Source: Bacteroidota bacterium (lineage in GTDB: Bacteria; Bacteroidota; Bacteroidia; Bacteroidales; SKPS01). From it: a stretch of DNA of 64,000 bases. Shown here one piece after another: positions 9,342-17,749 of this stretch. The position numbers and the translations under genes were made by a program. Each line of letters starts with the position of its first letter. The first letter of the stretch is position 1. The notes beneath the pieces were generated by a model that saw nothing but the letters and a program-made list of their open reading frames with translations, did no database searches and was not told the DNA's origin. The stretch covers positions 1 through 64,000 of the forward strand of contig JAKLII010000002.1 in NCBI GenBank assembly GCA_022709695.1. Reading direction: 5' to 3'.

Positions 9342-9405
9342 AAGAAAACATACAGTCTTCATAACAATAAACCACTTAGCAAGTTTATTCAATTAATCTT
9401 AAAAT

Positions 9406-10761
9406 ATGAATATAAAGGAATCCATAAAAAATATCGTAAAAAGAAACATATATGTTTATAAAACGGCATTAAAAATAATCATTGTAGCAAAAAAGGTTAA
9501 ATCCAACATATCCTTTCCCTTTAAGTTCTTCCGAAAGGTTTTTGATGTTTTAGCTCAAAACATATCGTATACGTTTTACCATGGTTTGTCTCGAAGAAGA
9601 TTTTTTACAAACATTGATATAAAGACAACAACAAGGATAGACTATTTGTCTTTTAGGGATTCAAGAAATAAAAAGCGACTATTGCTATCAGCGGTCAAAC
9701 TCATTGTCAGAGCTCAACTGCGCATTGACCTGCCAAATCAGACTGACACCCTATTCATTAAATCCATGATTCGCCCAGATTACAACATCTTTTTTGAACG
9801 GGTGTATAACCAATGGCCGGGTGAAAAAGCAAAAACCGATATTGAGTTCCGGATGGGAGATCAATTTCTTGTGGTAAGATTGCTCAAGCTCCTGTTATAC
9901 CTGCCTGTATTTATAAAAGTTTATGAGACGGGATTTTATGTTAGTTTTTACAGGTATTTAAGAGCTGTTACTTACCTGAGTGTTTTGCAGAATATGCATA
10001 AATGTCAGATTCGAAATCTTGTGGCATTCGCTGATATGCAGGGTGTTGAAAACATGCTGGTGCAATATTTTAAAAGCAAGGGTGCGCAAACAATTACACT
10101 GCAGCACGGTTTGTATGTGGACTATTCTTCATATGAGAACATCAACAAAGTGAATTACGAAAACGTTGTCAGTGACCATTTCCTTGCCTGGGGCAATGAA
10201 ACCAGAGAGTTGATACAGAAGTATCATCCATCTGTTAAAATTACTGTATGCGGGAAACCCATTGATCTTACACCGCCCAAAGAAAAAGAGCACCATTTTA
10301 CTCTTGTTTTTGATCAGAACATCTTTAAGGAACAAAACAGGGAACTGATAGCGATTGCAAACGAGATTGCAAGACACACAGGTTTGCAAATAAATGTCCG
10401 TTTGCATCCCTGGAACAACAAGGCAGAATATGAGTTTGATGAGGAGATTTGTGTTTTCGACCGTAGCATTGAAGCATCACAGTTCGTACTCGGGCATACC
10501 ACCTCCATGATTTTTGAGTGTATGCGCAGTGGAATTCCGGCATATAAGTACCGTACAGAGATACCGGCCAATGTGATTGATGAACGGCTCAAATTCTCGG
10601 ATGCCGATGAATTAATGCAGTGCCTGGAAAACACAAAGGACTTTGATTTTGTTGAAGCAGGCAAATACTACCTGCAATATGTGGGGGAAGAATCGCTGGA
10701 GCAATACCGAAGGTTTTTTGACCGGTTAATGGAAGACAGCATGTATAACCAAATACACTGA
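9406..10761 (+). CDS. GT-B-like glycan transferase with QHG and HP motifs
   Basis: This 451-residue protein has a basic N-terminal region, then a part with QHG (233-235), RLHP (332-335) and HTTSMIFECMRSGIP (364-378). QHG followed by an HP motif and a late Ser-rich helix is the pattern of KpsS/KpsC-like and CMP-sugar-using bacterial transferases and of some CDP-polyol transferases. I therefore infer a GT-B transferase with a cytidine-nucleotide donor. The stop codon is separated by one base from the next start (10763), which implies translational coupling with the aldolase gene and fits a joint pathway with the KdsB-like enzyme at 12317. Exact family is unknown to me. Confidence 0.6.
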   Translation: MNIKESIKNIVKRNIYVYKTALKIIIVAKKVKSNISFPFKFFRKVFDVLAQNISYTFYHGLSRRRFFTNIDIKTTTRIDYLSFRDSRNKKRLLLSAVKLIVRAQLRIDLPNQTDTLFIKSMIRPDYNIFFERVYNQWPGEKAKTDIEFRMGDQFLVVRLLKLLLYLPVFIKVYETGFYVSFYRYLRAVTYLSVLQNMHKCQIRNLVAFADMQGVENMLVQYFKSKGAQTITLQHGLYVDYSSYENINKVNYENVVSDHFLAWGNETRELIQKYHPSVKITVCGKPIDLTPPKEKEHHFTLVFDQNIFKEQNRELIAIANEIARHTGLQINVRLHPWNNKAEYEFDEEICVFDRSIEASQFVLGHTTSMIFECMRSGIPAYKYRTEIPANVIDERLKFSDADELMQCLENTKDFDFVEAGKYYLQYVGEESLEQYRRFFDRLMEDSMYNQIH

Positions 10762-10762
10762 A

Positions 10763-12310
10763 ATGAATAAACTGCCATTTGAAATACTGGATTGCACCCT
10801 GAGAGACGGTGGTTATTACACCCAATGGGATTTTAGCGATCAACTCGTAAATACCTACATGGAAGCCATGCAGCATATGCCTGTGGGTATCCTTGAAATT
10901 GGCTATCGCAGCCTGCCTCAGAAAGAATATTTTGGCAAATACTTTTATTTGCCGGAATATGTCATTGAGGAACTTGGCCCTTTGGCAGGCTCAAAGGAAA
11001 TGTCCCTGATGTTCAATGAAAAGGATGTAAGGCCTAAAGATTTGTCCACTTTGCTCAAGGGACTGAAACCCTGGGTAAAGTTGATACGACTGGCAGTAGA
11101 CCCAAACAATTTCGACAGGTCAGTAATATTGGCTGAAGCCATCAGGGAGCAGGGCTTTGATGTTGCCATGAACCTGATGTATATGTCGAAATTCGTGAAT
11201 GACACAACATTTTTGGCTAAGTTGAACAGACTTAACGGGTTGGCAAGGTATCTGAATCTGGTGGATTCGTATGGCGGAATGTTGCCGGCGCAGGTGACAG
11301 AGCTTACCCACAAGGTGAAATCAAATTGTGACGTAACGGTTGGCTTCCATGGGCACAATAATCTTGAACTGGCATTTGCCAACACTCTGGCAGCACTGGA
11401 AGCAGGTTGCGGCATTGTGGATTCAACCATTCTGGGAATGGGGAGAGGAGCCGGAAACCTGAAAACAGAGCTTCTGCTTGCATTTCTTGCATCACAGGGA
11501 CAGGCAGAATTCAATTTCAATAAACTGTCAACACTTGTAGAAGCCTGGCTGCCCATGTACAACCAACATGAATGGGGAACCAATCTCCCCTATATGGTAT
11601 CCGGAGCCAACTCCCTTCCGCAAAAGGATGTAATGGAGTGGGTATCGCAACGTTTTTATTCCATCAATAGTATTATCAGGGCTTTGCATTACCAGAAAGA
11701 GGGTGATGCAGCAGAGCAGCCCTTACCGGTTTTTAAAGCGGAAGCAACCTATAAAAATATTATCATCATTGGTGGTGGTCCCAACAGTGTTGTACATGCA
11801 AGCGCTATTAAGCAATTTACAGAAAGCCTTGATAATGTGTGTATCATTCACGCCAGTGCCAAAAATGCAAAGAGTTATGAAGAACTATCCATCCCGCAGC
11901 ATTTCTGTCTGGTAGGAAATGAAGGATACAGATTGGAAAGTGTTTTCAACAATCTCAGCAATTTTAATGGGAAATGTATCCTGCCTCCTTCGCCAAGAAA
12001 AATGGGCACCTACTTCCCGGATGTCATCAAAGATTTGGTATTTGAACTGGAAAAAGTTGATTTTACCGATAGATATCAGGATTCTCATACCGCCCTTGCC
12101 TTACAGATCGCTCTGATAAAAAAGGCTGAAAATGTGTACATTGCAGGCTATGATGGGTATAGCAGCGGGAGCATTACCCAGCGGGAACAAGGCTTGTTCA
12201 ATGAAAATGAATACACCTTTTCCAAAATCAAAGGATTGGTGAATATCTTCAGTCTCACTCCCACCTTTTATTCCCTTCCCTTGAAGTCGGTTTATTCACT
12301 TCTGATCTGA
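10763..12310 (+). CDS. DRE-TIM aldolase fused to a C-terminal Rossmann-like domain
   Basis: Residues about 5-300 of 515 form an HMGL-like TIM barrel. LRDGG (13-17) gives the catalytic Arg-Asp and HGH (196-198) the metal ligands, as in 4-hydroxy-2-oxovalerate aldolase and HMG-CoA lyase. Such enzymes use pyruvate or acyl enolates in aldol or Claisen chemistry. Residues about 330-515 are a second domain with GGGPNS (337-342) and AGYDGYSSG (461-469). It resembles nucleotide-binding or DUF115-like folds, but I cannot name it. The barrel alone would be about 300 residues, so this is a real fusion. Neighbours are a CMP-sugar synthetase and a KDG-kinase-like enzyme, so I infer formation of a 3-deoxy-2-keto sugar acid from pyruvate and an aldehyde. 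Confidence 0.75.
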   Translation: MNKLPFEILDCTLRDGGYYTQWDFSDQLVNTYMEAMQHMPVGILEIGYRSLPQKEYFGKYFYLPEYVIEELGPLAGSKEMSLMFNEKDVRPKDLSTLLKGLKPWVKLIRLAVDPNNFDRSVILAEAIREQGFDVAMNLMYMSKFVNDTTFLAKLNRLNGLARYLNLVDSYGGMLPAQVTELTHKVKSNCDVTVGFHGHNNLELAFANTLAALEAGCGIVDSTILGMGRGAGNLKTELLLAFLASQGQAEFNFNKLSTLVEAWLPMYNQHEWGTNLPYMVSGANSLPQKDVMEWVSQRFYSINSIIRALHYQKEGDAAEQPLPVFKAEATYKNIIIIGGGPNSVVHASAIKQFTESLDNVCIIHASAKNAKSYEELSIPQHFCLVGNEGYRLESVFNNLSNFNGKCILPPSPRKMGTYFPDVIKDLVFELEKVDFTDRYQDSHTALALQIALIKKAENVYIAGYDGYSSGSITQREQGLFNENEYTFSKIKGLVNIFSLTPTFYSLPLKSVYSLLI

Positions 12311-12316
12311 TTATTT

Positions 12317-13072
12317 ATGGAAACAGGAACTAAAAAAGTCGTTGGAATCATTCCAGCCCGTTACAAATCAAGCAGGTTGCCGGGAAAGCCCCTTGTCCCT
12401 CTTTTGGGCAAACCTATGATCATTTGGGTAGCGGAAATCTGTGCAAAAGCACTTGGAGCAGATAATACCTACATTGCCACGGATGACTATAGAATTGAGG
12501 ATGTAGTGCAGAAATATGGATTCCTGAGCATTATGACATCTCCTGATCATTTTACAGGCACAGACAGGTTGGTTGAAGTAGCTGAAAAAATTGATGCAGA
12601 CATCTACATCAACATTCAGGGGGATGAGCCCACACTTGATATTGCTTCGATCTATAAAATCAGAGATGCCAAACTCAACAACGACGAAGCGGTGATAAAC
12701 GGGATGGCTGAAATGCTTGATACAGAGGATCCCTCCAATGTAAACATCCCCAAAGTTATGTGTAACGAGCAAAATTTATTAATGTACATGTCTAGGCTTC
12801 CCGTTCCGGGCTACAAAAGTTCTGATAACAAGCCCGGCATCTATTACAAACAGATCTGCATTTATGCCTTTAACCGTGCACAATTATTTAGTTTTGGAAG
12901 GTACGGCAAAAAGGGAAGGGCGGAACAACACGAAGATATTGAGATACTGAGGTTTTTTGAGTTGGGAATTCCTGTACAGATGATTGAGGTTGAAGGCAAT
13001 ACATTTGCGGTAGATGTTCAGGAGGATATTCAGGTTGTTGAACGAAGATTACAAGAAATACATAATCTATGA
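12317..13072 (+). CDS. KdsB-like CMP-(3-deoxy-ulosonate) cytidylyltransferase
   Basis: The enzyme (251 residues, close to KdsB length) would activate a 3-deoxy-2-keto sugar acid with CTP to give the CMP-sugar. Visible motifs are IIPARYKSSRLPGKPL (11-26), which holds the nucleotide-binding Arg and Lys, TGTDR (80-84) and INIQGDEP (98-105). These are the signature segments of 3-deoxy-manno-octulosonate cytidylyltransferase. The gene is embedded between the aldolase and a kinase and not with kdsA/kdsD, so its substrate may be another ulosonic acid, not the Kdo of the LPS core. The gene ends in a 4-base ATGA overlap with the next start. Confidence 0.85.
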   Translation: METGTKKVVGIIPARYKSSRLPGKPLVPLLGKPMIIWVAEICAKALGADNTYIATDDYRIEDVVQKYGFLSIMTSPDHFTGTDRLVEVAEKIDADIYINIQGDEPTLDIASIYKIRDAKLNNDEAVINGMAEMLDTEDPSNVNIPKVMCNEQNLLMYMSRLPVPGYKSSDNKPGIYYKQICIYAFNRAQLFSFGRYGKKGRAEQHEDIEILRFFELGIPVQMIEVEGNTFAVDVQEDIQVVERRLQEIHNL

Positions 13073-14097
13073 TTACCACCTTTGGAGAAATCATGTTGCG
13101 GATTCAGCCAGCAGAGAGCGGGGAGCGGATCAGGCAGGCGGCGTTGTTCAGAATTACTCCCGGAGGCAGTGAATCGAATGTAGCCATTGCACTGTCCAAT
13201 CTGGGGCTGCACACCACCTTTGTTACAGCACTGCCAAACAATGAGTTGGCGCAAAGCATCATGGAACATTTGTGGCAATTTGGGGTGGACACACAATACA
13301 TCATTCAGGAGGGTGAGCGGTTGGGACTCTACTTCACCGAAACGGGTATTGGCCCCAGAAACTCCTTTGTGGTTTACGACCGTGCCGAATCGGCCTTCAG
13401 CCGGGCAACCCCGGAAATGTTCCCTTTGCATGAAATGATGCACAAATCTAGCTGGTTTCACTTCTCGGGCATCTCCCCTGCTGTAAGTGAATCGGTTACC
13501 GAGATCCTGATGCAGGCAACCGCCGAGCCCCCGTGCCCCTATTCTGTAGATCTGAATTACAGGGAGAAGTTGTGGCAATGGGTGGAACACGACAAGGATG
13601 CCATACGTAATGTGATGACCGAACTGTGCGAAAACGCTACTATGATTGCCGGCAACGAAACCGATTTTCAGAACATTTTCGGTCTTAAATCCGCTGCATC
13701 CAATAAAGCCGATGCTTTCGCCGACATCGCCCAGCAGTGCTTTAACCTCTTTCCCAAAACTAAGTTCATTACCATCAGCGATCGCACTGCCATTTCAGCC
13801 ACTACCAACCACTGGGGCGGATTTCTGTTTGTGCGTGACAACCCCGTTTTCGGCTTCTGTGGCAAGGAGTACACCATCGACCACATCTTAGATAGGGTGG
13901 GTACCGGCGACAGCTTTGTGGCCGGGATCATCTATGGGCTGGTAGACAATAAACAACAAGATTATCAGCAAGTAATAGATTTTGCCGTTGCCCTGTCGGC
14001 CCTCAACCACACCACCGTAGGGGACGCAAGCCGATTTTCGGTGGCCGATGTGCTGAAAACCATCGAAAGCAGTGGCTCCGGAAGGATTGTTCGATAA
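13069..14097 (+). CDS. PfkB-family sugar kinase, KdgK-like
   Basis: This is a ribokinase-fold enzyme of 342 residues that phosphorylates a sugar or sugar acid with ATP. The start MITTFGEIMLRIQP and the region GGSESNVAIALSNLG match 2-keto-3-deoxygluconate kinases. The C-terminal signature is DRVGTGDSFVAG with the catalytic base D281. Its ATG overlaps the stop of the KdsB-like gene by four bases, so the two are translated together. In this setting it could phosphorylate the aldehyde acceptor or the 3-deoxy-ulosonate product. The order of steps cannot be read from sequence. A purely catabolic role is less likely inside a glycan locus. Confidence 0.82.
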   Translation: MITTFGEIMLRIQPAESGERIRQAALFRITPGGSESNVAIALSNLGLHTTFVTALPNNELAQSIMEHLWQFGVDTQYIIQEGERLGLYFTETGIGPRNSFVVYDRAESAFSRATPEMFPLHEMMHKSSWFHFSGISPAVSESVTEILMQATAEPPCPYSVDLNYREKLWQWVEHDKDAIRNVMTELCENATMIAGNETDFQNIFGLKSAASNKADAFADIAQQCFNLFPKTKFITISDRTAISATTNHWGGFLFVRDNPVFGFCGKEYTIDHILDRVGTGDSFVAGIIYGLVDNKQQDYQQVIDFAVALSALNHTTVGDASRFSVADVLKTIESSGSGRIVR

Positions 14098-14121
14098 AAG
14101 AAACATGAAATACGCTGAAAT

Positions 14122-15162
14122 ATGAAACCAAAAACCGCTTTAATTTCGGGCATTACAGGGCAGGACGGAAGCTATCTGGCAGAGTTGCTGCTGGAGAAAG
14201 GGTACACCGTGCACGGCATCATCCGGCGCGCCAGCTCGTTCAACACCTTCAGGATCGACCACCTGTACAACAACCCCGAACTGCTCAACAAGCGTTTCTT
14301 CCTGCACTACGGCGACCTCACCGATTCCAGCAACCTCAACCGGCTCATCGAGAAATCGGAACCGGATGAGATCTACAACCTTGGTGCCCAGAGCCATGTG
14401 CAGGTATCATTTGAAGTGCCTGAATACACTGCCGAGGTGGATGGCATCGGCACCCTCAGGTTTCTGGATGCCATCAAGGAAAACGGGCTGAATACCAGGT
14501 TTTACCAGGCTTCAACCTCTGAACTCTATGGGCTGGTACAGGAGATCCCCCAAACCGAGAAAACACCGTTTTACCCGCGCAGCCCCTATGCTGCCGCAAA
14601 ACTCTACGCCTACTGGATCGTGGTGAACTACCGTGAAGCCTATAACCTGTTCGCCTGCAACGGAATCCTATTCAACCACGAGAGTGAGCGGCGCGGAAAA
14701 ACCTTCGTCACCCGCAAAATCAGCGTGGCTGTAGCCAATATTTTAACCGGACACCAGGGGCTTCTCCTGCTCGGGAATCTGGACGCCAAGCGCGACTGGG
14801 GCTATGCCCCCGAATATGTGGAGGGGATGTGGCGCATGATGCAGATGGACCATCCGGAAGATTTTGTGCTGGCCACCAACGAAACCCATACCGTACGCGA
14901 GTTTGTGGAAGAGGCGTTTAAGGTGCTGAACGAAGAGATCGTGTGGGAAGGGAGTGGCGTTAACGAGAAGGGAATCCTGAAATCCACAGGCAAACCAGTG
15001 GTGGGCATCGACCCGCGCTATTACCGTCCTACCGAGGTGGAATTGTTGCTGGGAGATTACTCGAAAGCCAAGCGTATTCTGGGCTGGAAGCCGAAGACCA
15101 CCTTTAAGGAGCTGGTGCGGCTGATGGTGGAGGCGGACTATGAGAAGGCGACTTTACGATAG
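14122..15162 (+). CDS. gmd: GDP-mannose 4,6-dehydratase
   Basis: The enzyme converts GDP-D-mannose into GDP-4-keto-6-deoxy-mannose, the first step to GDP-L-fucose and related sugars. The extended SDR shows the NADP-binding GITGQDGSY (10-18), the catalytic Thr and Glu in STSELYG (T132, E134), and the YxxxK pair Y156/K160. The segment RRASSFNT, part of the nucleotide-binding loop, is intact. The length of 346 residues is slightly below the usual 360-370 but no core element is missing. The product is expected to feed the fcl enzyme at 15814. A four-helix-bundle gene and repeat tracts have come to lie between the two partners. Confidence 0.96.
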   Translation: MKPKTALISGITGQDGSYLAELLLEKGYTVHGIIRRASSFNTFRIDHLYNNPELLNKRFFLHYGDLTDSSNLNRLIEKSEPDEIYNLGAQSHVQVSFEVPEYTAEVDGIGTLRFLDAIKENGLNTRFYQASTSELYGLVQEIPQTEKTPFYPRSPYAAAKLYAYWIVVNYREAYNLFACNGILFNHESERRGKTFVTRKISVAVANILTGHQGLLLLGNLDAKRDWGYAPEYVEGMWRMMQMDHPEDFVLATNETHTVREFVEEAFKVLNEEIVWEGSGVNEKGILKSTGKPVVGIDPRYYRPTEVELLLGDYSKAKRILGWKPKTTFKELVRLMVEADYEKATLR

Positions 15163-15236
15163 AACGAATGAACGAATGAACGAATGAACGATAGAACGAT
15201 AGAACGAATGAACGAATGAACGAGGGAACGAGGGCA
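15161..15236 (+). repeat. Simple tandem repeat left of the four-helix-bundle gene
   Basis: Irregular copies of 8-base units (GAACGAAT, GAACGATA, GAACGAGG) fill almost the whole space between the gmd stop and 15236. The unit is related in inverted orientation to the CGTTCATTCG/CGTTCAATC segments of the repeat at 15635-15813. Confidence 0.85.
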
Positions 15237-15253
15237 GATAAAATGATTTTGAT

Positions 15254-15628
15254 ATGGTGCTGATTAGGAAACATACGGATTTGAAGGTGTTTCAGCTTTC
15301 GTTTGAGGCGGGGATGGAGGTGTTTCATTTGACAAAGAAGTTCCCTAAGGAGGAGACCTATTCGCTCACTGATCAGATCCCCAGATCCTCGAGGTCGGTT
15401 TCCGGAAATATCGCAGAAGCCTTCCGCAAGAGAAAGTACCCAAAATCCTTTATTGCCAAGCTCTGTGATGCCGAAGGCGAAGCAGCCGAAACCCAGGTTT
15501 GGCTCGATTATGCACTCAAAACACAATGCATCACTACCATAGAACACAAAAATCTCATTGACAAATATGAACACATTATCGCCATGCTCATCAACATGGC
15601 CAACAAACCAGAAAACTGGACTCTTTAG
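15254..15628 (+). CDS. Four-helix-bundle protein (S23/IVP family)
   Basis: The 124-residue protein belongs to the TIGR02436-type four-helix-bundle family, first seen as ORFs in intervening sequences of 23S rRNA genes. Typical segments are LKVFQLSFEAGMEVFHLTKKFP, SLTDQIPRSSRSVSGNIAEAFRKR (residues about 37-60) and the C-terminal helix ending in YEHIIAMLINM. A related fold is used by the Avd accessory proteins of diversity-generating retroelements, but no reverse transcriptase is present here. The gene splits gmd from fcl and is enclosed by two tandem-repeat tracts of roughly opposite orientation, so it looks inserted and not part of fucose synthesis. Molecular function is unknown. Confidence 0.88.
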   Translation: MVLIRKHTDLKVFQLSFEAGMEVFHLTKKFPKEETYSLTDQIPRSSRSVSGNIAEAFRKRKYPKSFIAKLCDAEGEAAETQVWLDYALKTQCITTIEHKNLIDKYEHIIAMLINMANKPENWTL

Positions 15629-15634
15629 CCGTCA

Positions 15635-15813
15635 ATCGTAAAGTCGTAAAGTCGTTCATTCGTAAAGTCGTTCAATCGTAAAGTCGTAAAGTCGTTCAAT
15701 CATAAAGTCGTAAAGTCGTTCAATCATAAAGTCGTAAAGTCGTTCAATCATAAAGTCGTAAAGTCGTTCAATCATAAAGTCGTAAAGTCGTTCAATCGTA
15801 AAGTCGTAAAGTC
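15635..15813 (+). repeat. 24-bp tandem repeat running into the fcl start codon
   Basis: Units containing CGTTCAATCATAAAGTCG recur with an exact 24-base period at 15669, 15693, 15717, 15741, 15765 and 15789, preceded by one divergent part (15632-15668). The last unit touches the fcl ATG at 15814, so the repeat itself is the only leader the gene has, and copy number changes would alter the spacing to any upstream promoter. Confidence 0.92.
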
Positions 15814-16917
15814 ATGAACCAGGAACACAAAATCTACATCGCCGGTCACCTGGGAATGGTAGGCTCGGCCATCCACAGAAATCTGAAAGCCAAAGGATAC
15901 ACAAATTTTGTTCTTCGCACGCTGGAAGAGCTGGATTTAACCTGCCAGGATGCTGTAAACCGGTTTTTTGCAACAGAAAAGCCCGAATATGTGTTCATTG
16001 CGGCTGCAAAAGTGGGTGGTATCATTGCCAACAACACTTTCCGGGCGCAGTTCATCTATGAGAACCTGATGATTCAGAACAACATCATCCATGCAGCTTA
16101 CAACAATGGCGTTCAAAAGCTCTTGTTTCTCGGCAGCAGCTGCATCTATCCGAAGGATGCTCCCCAGCCCCTCAAAGAGGAATATCTGCTCACCGGCCTG
16201 CTGGAACCCACCAACGAACCCTACGCCATCGCCAAGATCGCAGGCATCAAGATGGCGGAGAGCTATCACCGGCAATATGGCTGCGACTATATTTCGGTGA
16301 TGCCCACCAACCTCTACGGTCCCAACGACAATTACGATCTGGACAAATCGCATGTGCTGCCGGCCCTCATCCGGAAATTTCATCTGGGCAGGTGCCTGGA
16401 GACCGGGAATTGGGATGGTATCCGAAAGGATTTTGCCACCCGCCCCATAGCATTCAAAGGGCAGCGATTGGATGAGGCCTCTGCTTACAACCTGCCGCAG
16501 GAGGATATCCTGAAGGTGCTGGCCCATTACGGCATCAGACCGCAAGCAAAGGAACACAGCAAGGTATCCATTACCCTCTGGGGAACCGGAAATGTATTCC
16601 GCGAGTTCCTGCATGTAGAAGATATGGCAGATGCCTGCGTGTTTCTGATGGAGCATCTGCCCGCCGAAAAACTTTATGGGACGTTAAAGCAAACCCATGT
16701 GAACATTGGCACCGGCATCGATCTTACCATCCGCGATCTGGCCTGTAAGGTAAAAGAGCTTACGGGGTTTTCGGGAGAGGTGAAGTGGGATACTGAAAAA
16801 CCCGACGGAATGCTGAAAAAGCAACTGGATGTAAGCCTGCTGAAGAGCCTTGGCTGGCAGCCGGTGCTGGGGCTTGACGAAGGGCTCAGACAGGTTTACA
16901 AAGGTTTTTCAAAGTAA
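15814..16917 (+). CDS. fcl: GDP-L-fucose synthase
   Basis: This epimerase/reductase turns the Gmd product into GDP-L-fucose. It has the NADP motif IAGHLGMVGSAI (9-20), the catalytic GSSCIYP (107-113, Ser and Cys), and the Tyr/Lys pair Y137/K141 in EPYAIAKIAG. At 367 residues it is about 45-50 longer than E. coli Fcl. The surplus lies in an insert at about residues 192-250, before WGTGNVFREFLHVED, which I know from Bacteroidota homologues. The gene sits directly behind a 24-base tandem repeat without a separate leader. Confidence 0.95.
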   Translation: MNQEHKIYIAGHLGMVGSAIHRNLKAKGYTNFVLRTLEELDLTCQDAVNRFFATEKPEYVFIAAAKVGGIIANNTFRAQFIYENLMIQNNIIHAAYNNGVQKLLFLGSSCIYPKDAPQPLKEEYLLTGLLEPTNEPYAIAKIAGIKMAESYHRQYGCDYISVMPTNLYGPNDNYDLDKSHVLPALIRKFHLGRCLETGNWDGIRKDFATRPIAFKGQRLDEASAYNLPQEDILKVLAHYGIRPQAKEHSKVSITLWGTGNVFREFLHVEDMADACVFLMEHLPAEKLYGTLKQTHVNIGTGIDLTIRDLACKVKELTGFSGEVKWDTEKPDGMLKKQLDVSLLKSLGWQPVLGLDEGLRQVYKGFSK

Positions 16918-16924
16918 GCCGGCG

Positions 16925-17749
16925 ATGGATGCATTATCACCATTGCCAATGGTTTCCATCATCACGCCGGTCCTGAACAACAGAAATGATCTGGAAGCCT
17001 GCATCCGGTCCGTTGCGGAACAGACCTATCGCCCAAAGGAGCACTGGATCATCGACGGGGGAAGTAACGACGGCACACTGGAACTGATTCAGCAGTATGC
17101 TTCAGAATGGCCTCATATCCATTGGATTTCGCAAAAAGATCAGGGCATCTATGATGCGATGAACCACGGAATTGAGCTTGCCGGAGGTGACTGGCTCCAT
17201 TTCCTGGGCAGTGACGATCTGTTGTATAACCCTACAGTTCTGGAGGATATTTTTACAGATAAAAACCTCATTGCCTGTGATATCCTATATGGAAACATTA
17301 TCCTCAGGAACTCCGGAAAAGTATTGGGCGAAGAGCTGGACCTTGAAAAGTTGAAAATCCAGTGCACACATCATCAGGCTACTTTCACCAGAAAAGAGGT
17401 ATTTGACACCTTTGGAAAGTATAATACTGATTATAAAATTTGCGCCGACTGGGCCTATACCATTCAATGCTTCAGAACCCCCGGGCTGAAAATCAGGTAT
17501 ATTGACAAAATCATTGCAGTTTATTCTGATGAGGGATTCAGTAAGTCATCATTCGTGTTAAGCCCCAGGGCAAGGGACCGGATGTTCAAAGCTGATTTCG
17601 ATATGTTATTCGAAAAATTTTCCTGCTCAGACCGATTCAGATTTTTCTGTGATAATTACCTGCCAAAATATTTGAATCCCTACAGGTACGCTGGATTCAT
17701 AAGACGCAGGTTTTTCAGAAAAAAAACAAGAACTTTGTCTGATGCCTGA
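16925..17749 (+). CDS. Family 2 glycosyltransferase
   Basis: The GT-A enzyme of 274 residues begins MDALSPLPMVSIITPVLNN and carries IIDGGSNDGT and LHFLGSDD as donor-site segments. A longer open frame reaches upstream to 16850, but that part overlaps fcl in another frame and has no family similarity, so the ATG at 16925, seven bases after the fcl stop, is the start. It is a diverged paralogue of the gene at 7499. Its end overlaps the next gene by eight bases. Confidence 0.88.
   Translation: MDALSPLPMVSIITPVLNNRNDLEACIRSVAEQTYRPKEHWIIDGGSNDGTLELIQQYASEWPHIHWISQKDQGIYDAMNHGIELAGGDWLHFLGSDDLLYNPTVLEDIFTDKNLIACDILYGNIILRNSGKVLGEELDLEKLKIQCTHHQATFTRKEVFDTFGKYNTDYKICADWAYTIQCFRTPGLKIRYIDKIIAVYSDEGFSKSSFVLSPRARDRMFKADFDMLFEKFSCSDRFRFFCDNYLPKYLNPYRYAGFIRRRFFRKKTRTLSDA

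Noticed and set aside
15254..15628. Diversity-generating retroelement accessory gene (Avd)
   Set aside because: Only the helical-bundle family resemblance is present; there is no reverse transcriptase, template repeat or variable repeat in the window.
15635..15813. CRISPR array
   Set aside because: The 24-base units are contiguous without spacers, and no cas genes are nearby.
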